Under the pieces are notes generated by a model, which was given only the letters and a program-made list of their open reading frames with translations, did not search any database and was not told the DNA's origin. DNA of 64,000 nucleotides from Blastococcus sp. VKM Ac-2987 (lineage in GTDB: Bacteria; Actinomycetota; Actinomycetes; Mycobacteriales; Geodermatophilaceae), in contig NZ_JAPVBG010000002.1 of the NCBI RefSeq assembly GCF_026967805.1, positions 1,268,386 through 1,332,385 of the forward strand, in the 5' to 3' direction. Of this stretch, positions 16,297 through 23,663 are shown in pieces; positions within the stretch are counted from its first letter, which is position 1; the number at the start of each line of letters is the position of its first letter. The position numbers and the translations under genes were made by a program.

Positions 16297-18374
16297 CAGC
16301 CGGCCTGCACTTCTTCCACCATCCGGCATCGGTCGCCGTCGTCGGTGCCTCGGACGACCCCGAGAAGATCGGCGGGCGCCCGCTCCGCTACATGCGGGAG
16401 TTCGGTTACCGGGGGCAGGTGATGCCGGTCAACCCTCGACGTCGGGAAGTGCAGGGAACGGCGACGGTGCCGTCCCTGGCCGACGTGCCGGAGACCCCCG
16501 ACGTGGTTCTCGTGGCGGTACCCGGAGCTGCGGCCGTCGAGGCGGTCGTGACGGCGGCCGACCTCGGGGCCAAGGGCTGTGTGGTGATGTCCTCCGGATT
16601 CGGTGAGACGGGGGCCGCGGAGGGCCTGCGCATGCAGGCGGAGATGCTCGCAGCCGCGCAGCGGACCGGCATGCGGGTGATCGGCCCCAACTCCCAGGGG
16701 TTGGCCAGTTTCTCGTCCGGCGCGGTCCTGGGGTTCTCCACGTTGTTCACCGAGGATCCGCCGGCCGATGGGCCGGTGGGGATCGTCAGCCAGAGCGGGG
16801 CGATGGCCTCGGTGCCCTACGGGGCCCTGCGACGTCGGGGCATCGGCGTGCGGTACGCCCACGGCACGGGCAACGACATGGACGTGAGCGCAGCAGAGCT
16901 CGCTGCCACGGTGGTCGAGGACCCCGACCTCAAGCTGCTCCTGCTCTACCTCGAGAAGATCGACCACCCCGAGTGGCTGGTGGAGCTGGGGGAGCGGTCC
17001 CGGCGCAACGGGGTTCCCGTCGTGGCGCTGGTGGGTGGCCGCAGCCAGCACGGCAGCCGGGCAGCCGCGTCGCACACCGGGGCGCTCGCCACCGAGCGGC
17101 GAGTGCTCGAAGCGCTGCTGGAGCGAGCCGGCATCTGGTCGGTGCGGACGGCGCACGAGCTGGTCGCCTCCACCGAGCTCTACCTGCAGGACTGGCAGCC
17201 GCGCGGATGCCGCCTCGCGGTGGTCAGCAACTCGGGTGCGATGTGCGTCCTGGCCGCCGACGCCGCCGAGGACGCCGGTGTTCCGTTGGCCGAGCTGGCG
17301 CCCGCCACCCGCACCGCGCTGGCCGACGCATTGCCCGCCTTCGCCGCTACGGCCAACCCCATCGACGTCACCGCGGCGCTGCTGACCGACAGCAGCATCT
17401 TCGGCCGGGTCCTGCCCGTACTGGGCGCCGACCCCGCCGTGGACGCGTGCCTGCTGGGTATCCCGGTGGCCGGTCGCGGCTACGACGTCGAGCGCTTCGC
17501 CCGGGACGCCGCCGCGTTCGCCGCCTCGGGAACGCCTCTCGTGCTGGCGATCCCGCAGGCCTCGGTCGCCGCCCCGTTCATCGAGGCGGGGCTGGTCGTG
17601 TTCGAGGAGGAGTCGTCGGCGATCGGCGCACTGGCGCAGTTCCTGGCACACCGCCGGCGGATGGAGCGTGCCGGGACACTGCGCCGCCCGGCCGTCAGAG
17701 GTGGGACGGATGCCGGCGGGGGGCAGCTCAACGAGTCCGAGAGCCTGGTCGCGCTCGCCGAGATGGGAGTTCCCGTGGTGGCGCACGAGTTCCTGCCGGA
17801 TGCGGGGCAGGTGGCGGCCGCCTTCGGCCGACTGGGCGCGGACCGGGTCGTGGTGAAGGGCTGCAGCCACGAGGTGAGCCACAAGTCCGAGCTCGGACTG
17901 GTGCGGTTGGGGTGCGCCTCCCCGGAGGAAGCGACGTCGTCCGCCCGCGCGATCGCCGATGCGGCAGCGCGCAACGGGGTTCCCCTCGACGGCTTCGTCG
18001 TGGCGCCGATGGTCCACGGGGTGCGGGAAGTGCTGATCGGCGCGCACGTCGACCCGGTCTTCGGCCCGGTGATGGTCGTCGGCGCCGGCGGCGCGTACGT
18101 CGAGGTGGTGCCCGACACCCAGGTCCTCCTGGCGCCCTGCACGGTCGAGGAAGTGCGGGAGGCGATCGGTCGGTTGCGCATGGCGCCGCTCCTCGACGGA
18201 GTGCGTGGTGAACCAGCGGCCGACGTGGAGGCGTGGGTGGCCGCGGTCGTCGCGGCCTCCGAGGCGATGGCCGATCCCGGTGGCCGGGTCCGTGGGTTCG
18301 ATGCCAATCCGGTGATGCTGCGCCCGGCCGGGCAGGGCGTCTGCGCGGTGGACGCGGTCGTCCTGACGCGCTGA
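16293..18374 (+). CDS. Acyl-CoA synthetase, NDP-forming type (fused alpha and beta)
   Basis: The 693-residue protein joins a CoA-binding/ligase alpha part and an ATP-grasp beta part. The N-terminus shows the CoA-binding Rossmann motif VAVVGASDDPEKIGGRPLRYM. The ligase domain has SQSGAMASVPYGALRRRGIG and the phospho-histidine His261 in AASHTGALATE. The C-terminal ATP-grasp part has VVKGCSHEVSHKSELGLVRLG, VAPMVHGVREVLIGAHVDPVFGPV and GFDANPVML. Such enzymes interconvert acyl-CoA plus ADP and phosphate with acid plus ATP and CoA; they can activate acids or recover ATP from acyl-CoA. Coupled by GTGA overlap to DUF35 copy 1, it closes the left operon and converges on the LysR gene 20 nt away. The acid used is unknown. 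Confidence 0.9.
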   Translation: MTAGLHFFHHPASVAVVGASDDPEKIGGRPLRYMREFGYRGQVMPVNPRRREVQGTATVPSLADVPETPDVVLVAVPGAAAVEAVVTAADLGAKGCVVMSSGFGETGAAEGLRMQAEMLAAAQRTGMRVIGPNSQGLASFSSGAVLGFSTLFTEDPPADGPVGIVSQSGAMASVPYGALRRRGIGVRYAHGTGNDMDVSAAELAATVVEDPDLKLLLLYLEKIDHPEWLVELGERSRRNGVPVVALVGGRSQHGSRAAASHTGALATERRVLEALLERAGIWSVRTAHELVASTELYLQDWQPRGCRLAVVSNSGAMCVLAADAAEDAGVPLAELAPATRTALADALPAFAATANPIDVTAALLTDSSIFGRVLPVLGADPAVDACLLGIPVAGRGYDVERFARDAAAFAASGTPLVLAIPQASVAAPFIEAGLVVFEEESSAIGALAQFLAHRRRMERAGTLRRPAVRGGTDAGGGQLNESESLVALAEMGVPVVAHEFLPDAGQVAAAFGRLGADRVVVKGCSHEVSHKSELGLVRLGCASPEEATSSARAIADAAARNGVPLDGFVVAPMVHGVREVLIGAHVDPVFGPVMVVGAGGAYVEVVPDTQVLLAPCTVEEVREAIGRLRMAPLLDGVRGEPAADVEAWVAAVVAASEAMADPGGRVRGFDANPVMLRPAGQGVCAVDAVVLTR

Positions 18375-18394
18375 GAGGCGCCGGTCGGGGGTGA

Positions 18395-19327
18395 CTACGT
18401 CTGCCACGAGGCCCCGGGAGGCAGTCGCCCCTCGCTCGCGGCGGCCGTGCGCACCGTGTCGAGGAAGCCGTGGACCGCCGGGCTGAGCGGGCGGCGGCGA
18501 TGTCGGACCATGCAGATGCGTCGTCGGACGACGGGTTCGAGCAGGATGTGCCGCAAGCCGGCGAACTCGATCATCGGGAGCACGAAGCCCGGGACGACCG
18601 TCACACCGAGTCCAGCAGCCGTCAGCCCGGCCACCGCGCCGACCGTGCGCGCCTCGAGGACGGGCCCGACGCTCACCCCGGCATCGAGGAGCGCGCGGTC
18701 GACGACCTGCCGCACGCTGGTGGTGGCCCGGTTGAAGGCGATGAACGCCTCACCGGCGAGGTCCGACCACGTCACCCGCTCCGAGTCCGCGAAGCGATGA
18801 CTCATGGGCGCGGCGCAGAAGAAGCTGTCCGTCGCCACGGGCTGGACGACGAGGTCGGGATGGGGCGACGGCGAACCGGTGACGGCGATGTCCACCGATC
18901 CTGCGAACACCTGGTGCAGGACCTCGGCGCTCAGCATGTCGAGCACGCGGACGTCCACGTCGGGGCGCGTGCTCCGGTAGGACGAGAGCAGGCCCGGCAG
19001 CAGGGTCGCAGCCAGCGCCGGCAGCGCGGCGATCGTGAGCGTGCCGCGGGTGCCGTCCAGGAAGCCGGACACATGACGCAGCCCGGAGTCGAACTCCTCC
19101 AGCATGTGCCGGGCGACACCGACGACCTCGCGACCCTCCACCGTCAGCTCGACACTGCGCGTGGTGCGCAGGAAGAGCCTGGTCCCCAGCCGGCGCTCGG
19201 CGTCCGCGACCGTGCGGCTCAACGAGGACTGAGCCACGTGCTGCCGCGCCGCGGCCACGGTGAAGCTGCCCGCGTCGGCAACCGCGACCACCGCACGCAG
19301 GTGCGTCAGGCCGAGATTCATGCTCAC
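18395..19327 (-). CDS. LysR-type transcriptional regulator of the catabolic island
   Basis: The 310-residue protein has an N-terminal winged helix-turn-helix (HLRAVVAVADAGSFTVAAARQHVAQSSLSRTVADAERRLGTRLFLRTTRSVELT) and a LysR effector domain (TLTIAALPALAATLLPGLLSSYRS to about residue 295). These regulators usually sense a pathway compound and control the adjacent divergent operon. Here that is tctC-caiB-caiB-DUF35-thiolase, starting 325 nt away. GTG 19327 has TACCTT (complement of 19336-19341) 8 nt upstream; an ATG two codons later (19321) is possible. The palindrome at 19333-19353 covers this -10, predicting autorepression. Confidence 0.9.
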   Translation of the reverse strand: MSMNLGLTHLRAVVAVADAGSFTVAAARQHVAQSSLSRTVADAERRLGTRLFLRTTRSVELTVEGREVVGVARHMLEEFDSGLRHVSGFLDGTRGTLTIAALPALAATLLPGLLSSYRSTRPDVDVRVLDMLSAEVLHQVFAGSVDIAVTGSPSPHPDLVVQPVATDSFFCAAPMSHRFADSERVTWSDLAGEAFIAFNRATTSVRQVVDRALLDAGVSVGPVLEARTVGAVAGLTAAGLGVTVVPGFVLPMIEFAGLRHILLEPVVRRRICMVRHRRRPLSPAVHGFLDTVRTAAASEGRLPPGASWQT

Positions 19328-19652
19328 AGCGCATCAAGGTATGCGAAGTTGATGTTAGACAGGTCACATCCTTCCGGTCAGTGTGAGACACACACGGAAG
19401 GAGGTGCCCGGTGGCTTCACCCCCTCGGCACCGCGCAGCAGTCGTCGTTCCGCTCCCGCTGACCCGTGCGCCGGGCCGGCTCGGAGAGCCGGCGTCACCC
19501 CGTGGCTCGCACAGCGGACGGTCCGGGCCGCCACGGCCGCAGGTGCAGTCGCCCCGTGGCCGACGACCGTGCTCCGCCCGCTGCACACCTCCTTCCCGGC
19601 ATCACCCGAAGTGCCCACGGACCCGCACAGCCGAATCTGTCAGGAGATCCGC
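19328..19652. promoter_or_regulatory. Divergent control region between the LysR gene and the tctC operon
   Basis: These 325 nt separate the divergent lysR-type and tctC genes and contain no convincing gene. Next to the LysR start lie the operator candidate at 19333-19353 and a second perfect palindrome, GTGTG-AGA-CACAC, at 19381-19393. The tctC ribosome site is AGGAG at 19642-19646. The middle part (about 19410-19620) shows no structure I can interpret. A frame open in phase with tctC through this stretch is judged non-coding because a good signal peptide starts only at 19653. Confidence 0.6.
19333..19353. promoter_or_regulatory. Candidate LysR operator ATCAA-N11-TTGAT
   Basis: ATCAA (19333-19337) and TTGAT (19349-19353) form an inverted repeat with an 11-nt spacer, starting 6 nt upstream of the LysR start codon. 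Spacing and position agree with the partly palindromic recognition sites of LysR-type regulators, and the site overlaps the predicted -10 of the regulator gene. Confidence 0.6.
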
Positions 19653-20651
19653 ATGAGAAACCGACGCCTGCTCCCGGCGGTCGCAGTCCTGTCGACGCTC
19701 CTACCGCTGAGCGCGTGCGGTGGTGGTGAAGCCGACAGCGGTGCCGAAGGCAACGCCGAGACGTATCCGTCCGAGCCGATCACGCTGGTCATCCCGTATG
19801 CCGCCGGTGGTCCCACGGATCTCGTGGCCCGCTCGCTGGCACCCTTCTTCGAGCAGGAACTCGGGGAATCGGTCATCCCCGAGAACCGGCCGGGTGGCAG
19901 CGGTGCCCTGGGGATGAGCACCATGATCCAGGCTGGGCCGGACGGTCACACCCTGCAGATCCTCGCCTCCAGCGCCGCTGCGGTGACACCGCTGGTGGAG
20001 GACGTCGACTACGACGAGTCCGACTACGTGACGATCGGTGCGATCTCCCAGTACCCCTACGTGCTGGCGGTGCGGGAGGACTCCGAGTACTCCTCCGCGG
20101 AGGAGTTCTTCGCGGCGGCGGAAGAGAGCCCGGGGACGCTGTCCGTGGCGGTCCCAGGGGCGTCGTCGCAGGGCGCCGTCGAGCTGCAGCGTCTGGCGGA
20201 GAACTACGACGTGGTCACCACACCCGTACCCTTCGAAGGCAACGCGGGCAGCATCGGGGCACTGCTCGGTGGCAACGTCGATGCGACTTTCGTGGTCGCA
20301 TCCGACGACATCCTCGGCCAGATCGAGGCGGGAGAGTTCCGTCCCATCGCCGTCGGGTCCGCTGAACGCGCCAGCTACCTGCCGGAGACCCCCACGCTGC
20401 AGGAACTCGGGTACGAGGACCTGACCATGGGCACGTCGTACTACGGGCTGGCAGCCCCCGCCGGCACGCCGGACGAGATCGTCGCCCAACTGGAGGACAC
20501 GCTCCGAGCGGCGTTGGAAGACCCGGAGGTCGTCGACCGGGTCGGTGAGAAGTACGTCCCGGAGGAGTTCATCACCGGCGAGGAGCTGGGTGAGCTCTTC
20601 GCGGAGCAGCGTGCGGCGTACGAGCCGGTGCTGTCGGGAGCGACGGATTGA
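19653..20651 (+). CDS. TctC/Bug-family solute-binding lipoprotein
   Basis: The 332-residue product is a substrate-binding protein of the tripartite tricarboxylate transporter family (TctC, Bug). The signal peptide (MRNRRLLPAVAVLSTLLPLSAC) ends in a lipobox LSAC, so it is anchored outside the membrane. Family signatures are ITLVIPYAAGGPTDLVARSLA, VIPENRPGGSGALG and MGTSYYGLAAPAGTPDEIV. Bug proteins bind small carboxylates. No TctA or TctB membrane partner is encoded here, so it must share a transporter elsewhere or act as a sensor. ATG 19653 follows AGGAG at 6 nt. The stop overlaps the next start (TTGA). It is the first gene of the right-hand island operon. Confidence 0.9.
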   Translation: MRNRRLLPAVAVLSTLLPLSACGGGEADSGAEGNAETYPSEPITLVIPYAAGGPTDLVARSLAPFFEQELGESVIPENRPGGSGALGMSTMIQAGPDGHTLQILASSAAAVTPLVEDVDYDESDYVTIGAISQYPYVLAVREDSEYSSAEEFFAAAEESPGTLSVAVPGASSQGAVELQRLAENYDVVTTPVPFEGNAGSIGALLGGNVDATFVVASDDILGQIEAGEFRPIAVGSAERASYLPETPTLQELGYEDLTMGTSYYGLAAPAGTPDEIVAQLEDTLRAALEDPEVVDRVGEKYVPEEFITGEELGELFAEQRAAYEPVLSGATD

Positions 20652-22045
20652 GCCCCGCGGACGGCAGTCAGGAGTCGCGGAGCCCGTTGCCCGCCGTCCC
20701 GGGGGACGAGCCGCCGGCGGGTGGACCGCCCGGTGCGCTCACCGGAGTCCGGGTCCTGGACTTCACGTGGAGCGTGCTCGGGCCCACCGTGACGCGTGCC
20801 CTCACTTCCTTCGGTGCCGAGGTCATCAAGGTGGAGTGGCCCAAGCGGGCTGATCCGATGCGGACGACGATGTACCGCGCCGGGGAGGAGCGGAAGGGGC
20901 TGGACAACGGTCCGTTCTTCCACAACCTCAACACCGGGAAGCGGAGCCTCACCCTCGACGTCCGGTCGTCTCGGGGCATGGAGATCATCCGGCGCCTCAT
21001 CGGGGTCTCGGACGTCGTCATCGAGTCGTTCTCGTCGCAGGTCTTCCGGAGCTGGGGTCTGGACTACGACGAGCTCCGCCGGATCAATCCGCGGATCGTG
21101 TACGTCAGCGCATCCGGCTTCGGGCACTCCGGCCCCTACGAGACCTATGACACGTGGGGTCCGACCGCGCAGGCCTTCAACGGCCTCACCTCCGTCTCAG
21201 GTCTCCCCGGCCACCCGCCGGCGGGGTGGGGATGGTCCTACATGGACGTGGCAGGAGGAGCGATGGCCACGGTGGCGACGCTCGCGGCGATCCACCACCA
21301 GGTGGCGACCGGGGAAGGGCAGTACGTCGACGTGTCACAGGTCGAGGCCGGTCTCTCGCTGACCGGTCCGAGCGTCCTCGACGAGAACGCCGGCAGGGAG
21401 CGACGTGGCGGGGAGACGTCGCCCCCGGGCAACCGTGCGGCCACCGGCGGGTCGACACCCGTGTACGGCTACCGGGGCGAGTGGGGGGCTCCCTACGGCG
21501 CCTATCCGACTCTCGGCGGTGGGCACAACGACTACTGCGTCATCTGCGTCCTCACCGACGCCGAGTGGGTGGCACTGCGGGAGGAGATGGGCCGGCCGGC
21601 CTGGGCCCTCGATCCGTCGCTGGACACCGCGGACGGTCGGGTCGAGCAGCAGGACGCCCTCGACGAACGGATCGCGGCATGGACCGGTTCGCACGACAAG
21701 TACGAGTTGATGCGCACGCTGCAGGGAGCGGGGATCCGGTGCGGCGCCGTCCAGTCAGCTGAGGACCGCACCGAGCACGATCCCCAACTGGCTCACCGCG
21801 GCGTGTTCCCCGTCCTCGACCACCCGTCGCTCGGGGAACACCGGTTCGAAGCGACGCCCATCCGGATGTCGGAGACGGACCGGGTCACCCCGCCCTCGTG
21901 GCCGCTGCTCGGGCGGGACAACGAGTACGTGCTGCGGGATCTCCTCGGCATGAGCGAGGAGGAGGTCCGCGAGCTCGATCGCGACGGCCTGACCTGGCCT
22001 GCGGATCTGCCCCGGGACGTCACCGTCTCGAGGTCCCTGTGGTGA
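20648..22045 (+). CDS. Class III CoA-transferase (CaiB/BaiF family), catalytic-type subunit
   Basis: The 465-residue protein matches family III CoA transferases: LTGVRVLDFTWSVLGPTVTRALTSFGAEVIKVE at the N-terminus (after a 30-residue Pro/Gly-rich extension), FFHNLNTGKRSLTLDVRS, and YMDVAGGAMATVATLAAIHHQ containing Asp200, the residue aligned with the catalytic aspartate of formyl-CoA transferase. The enzyme would move CoA from a donor thioester to the imported acid. The start is TTG 20648, overlapping the tctC stop. The following gene is a second CaiB-like protein in which this Asp is His, so the two may form a heteromer like benzylsuccinate CoA transferase BbsEF. Substrate unknown. Confidence 0.88.
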   Translation: MSPADGSQESRSPLPAVPGDEPPAGGPPGALTGVRVLDFTWSVLGPTVTRALTSFGAEVIKVEWPKRADPMRTTMYRAGEERKGLDNGPFFHNLNTGKRSLTLDVRSSRGMEIIRRLIGVSDVVIESFSSQVFRSWGLDYDELRRINPRIVYVSASGFGHSGPYETYDTWGPTAQAFNGLTSVSGLPGHPPAGWGWSYMDVAGGAMATVATLAAIHHQVATGEGQYVDVSQVEAGLSLTGPSVLDENAGRERRGGETSPPGNRAATGGSTPVYGYRGEWGAPYGAYPTLGGGHNDYCVICVLTDAEWVALREEMGRPAWALDPSLDTADGRVEQQDALDERIAAWTGSHDKYELMRTLQGAGIRCGAVQSAEDRTEHDPQLAHRGVFPVLDHPSLGEHRFEATPIRMSETDRVTPPSWPLLGRDNEYVLRDLLGMSEEEVRELDRDGLTWPADLPRDVTVSRSLW

Positions 22046-23256
22046 GCGCTCCGGGCCCGCTGGCGGGCGTGCGGGTGGTGGAGATCGAGGACGACGGCGA
22101 TCTGGTCGGATTCGGCGGCAAGCTCCTCGCCGATCTGGGGGCCGATGTCGTCAAGGTCGAGCCCCCCGGCGGCGTGGTGTCGCGCTCGATCCCGCCCTTC
22201 CGGGGCGGGGCAGCGGATCCCGACCGCTCCTTGCACTTCTGGTTCTACAACGGGTCCAAGCGGTCCGTGGTGCTGGACCCGGCCGCGGCCGCGACGCCCG
22301 GGCAGCTGCGGGAGCTGGTGGAGCAGGCGGACGTGGTCCTGGACGGGTCGAGCGCGCCGGTGCTGCACCGGCTGGGAGTCACTTCCCCCGATCCCGGGAC
22401 GGAGTTCCCCGGGCTCGTGTACTGCCGGGTGTCGCCGTTCGGGGACACCGGGCCCTCGGCCGGCTACCGCTCCAGCGACCTCGTCCAGCTGGCGCTCGGT
22501 GGGATCATGGCGGTCTGCGGTTACGACGACGTGCCCGGCTCGCCGCCGATCGCCCCGGCGGGTGGGCAGAGCGCGCACCTCACGGGCATGGCCGTCGCCA
22601 CGGGGGTCATCGCGGCTCTCGTCCACCGGCAGCGGACGGGTCGGGGCCAGGTCGTCGACATCGCCGCCCACGACGTGGTGTCGGTGTCCACCGAGATGTC
22701 CTTCGCCTACTGGGAGTACCAGCACGTCAACCCCAGACGGCAGACCGGCAGGCACGCCCGGCCGTACGACTCACCCCCCTGGAACCACCGGTGCCGCGAT
22801 GGGAAGTACTTCTGCACCCTGCCGCTGTACCTCACCGACCAGCGGTTCGCGGCGATGGTGGCGTGGTTCGCGGAAGAGGGCATGGCGGAGGACCTGGCCG
22901 ACCCCGGCTACGCATCCGACGAGGAACGGGCCGCCCGGATGGACCACGTCGTGGCGGTGATCTCCCGGTTCTGCGCGGCCCACGACTCCGCCTACCTGTT
23001 CGCCGAGGCGCAGAAGCGCAGGCTCCCGTGGGCACCGGTCAACGCGCCACGGGACCTGCTCGACGATCCACACCTCCGAAACAGGGACGCCTACAGCGTG
23101 GTGCGCCACGAGGACCTGGGTGAGTCCCTCACCTACCCCGGCGCGCCGTACAAGTTGAGCGCGACCCCGTGGCAGCCCCCGACACGGGCACCGCACCTGG
23201 GGGAGCACACCGGGCAGGTCCTGCCCGGGTCCGCCGGCCGAGCAGGGGAGAGATGA
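22042..23256 (+). CDS. Class III CoA-transferase (CaiB/BaiF family) lacking the catalytic Asp
   Basis: The 404-residue protein has the same fold signatures as its upstream neighbour (LAGVRVVEIEDDGDLVGFGGKLLADLGADVVKVE, LHFWFYNGSKRSVVLD, VYCRVSPFGDTGPSAGYRSSD). However, the position of the catalytic aspartate is His179 (GGQSAHLTGMAVATGVIAAL). It is also about 60 residues shorter. It is therefore probably a non-catalytic or differently acting partner of the 20648 product. GTG 22042 overlaps the upstream stop by 4 nt, favouring assembly in equal amounts. The rest of the protein is intact, with no sign of pseudogene decay. Confidence 0.85.
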   Translation: MSAPGPLAGVRVVEIEDDGDLVGFGGKLLADLGADVVKVEPPGGVVSRSIPPFRGGAADPDRSLHFWFYNGSKRSVVLDPAAAATPGQLRELVEQADVVLDGSSAPVLHRLGVTSPDPGTEFPGLVYCRVSPFGDTGPSAGYRSSDLVQLALGGIMAVCGYDDVPGSPPIAPAGGQSAHLTGMAVATGVIAALVHRQRTGRGQVVDIAAHDVVSVSTEMSFAYWEYQHVNPRRQTGRHARPYDSPPWNHRCRDGKYFCTLPLYLTDQRFAAMVAWFAEEGMAEDLADPGYASDEERAARMDHVVAVISRFCAAHDSAYLFAEAQKRRLPWAPVNAPRDLLDDPHLRNRDAYSVVRHEDLGESLTYPGAPYKLSATPWQPPTRAPHLGEHTGQVLPGSAGRAGER

Positions 23257-23663
23257 TGGATGCCGCTGCCGCGTACTGGTGGGAGGCGATCAGGGAGAAG
23301 CGGCTCCTGGTCCAGCGGTGCACGAGTTGCAGCCTCGTCCAGCACCCGCCCGGACCCTGGTGTCGCCGATGCCGGAGCGCGACGACGCTGGAGTGGACAC
23401 CGCACCCGGGAACGGGCCGCATCGTCTCCTTCACCGAGGTCTTCCGCACCACGTATCCCGAGTTCCAGTCGGAGCTGCCCTACTGGATCGTCATGATCGA
23501 GCTGGCGCCGGGGGCGGTCATGGTGTCGAACCTCGTCCGGGCCGACGGCGAGGCCGGGAACCGCGCTCCCCGCATCGGAGACGCGGTCGAGCTCGCCTAC
23601 CGGGAGCGTGGCGGGACCACGGTGCCCGTCTTCGCCCTGGCCGAGCAGGAGCCGGCCCGGTGA
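23256..23663 (+). CDS. DUF35 OB-fold zinc-ribbon protein, copy 2
   Basis: This protein (about 135 residues) has the standard DUF35 layout: an N-terminal helix (AAAAYWWEAIREKRLLVQR), a zinc ribbon (CTSCSLVQHPPGPWCRRC, four cysteines) and an OB-fold (GRIVSFTEVFRTTYPEFQSELPYWIVMIEL). It should pair with the thiolase-like protein encoded next, as ChsH2-type domains do with Ltp2. Two adjacent ATGs are possible, at 23253 (overlapping the upstream stop) and 23256; GGGGAG at 23245-23250 is better spaced for the second. The stop overlaps the next gene by 4 nt. Confidence 0.88.
   Translation: MDAAAAYWWEAIREKRLLVQRCTSCSLVQHPPGPWCRRCRSATTLEWTPHPGTGRIVSFTEVFRTTYPEFQSELPYWIVMIELAPGAVMVSNLVRADGEAGNRAPRIGDAVELAYRERGGTTVPVFALAEQEPAR

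Noticed and set aside
19383..19652. N-terminal extension of the TctC frame
   Set aside because: Arg/Pro-rich and without conserved content; a typical lipoprotein signal starts at 19653 with a good ribosome site.
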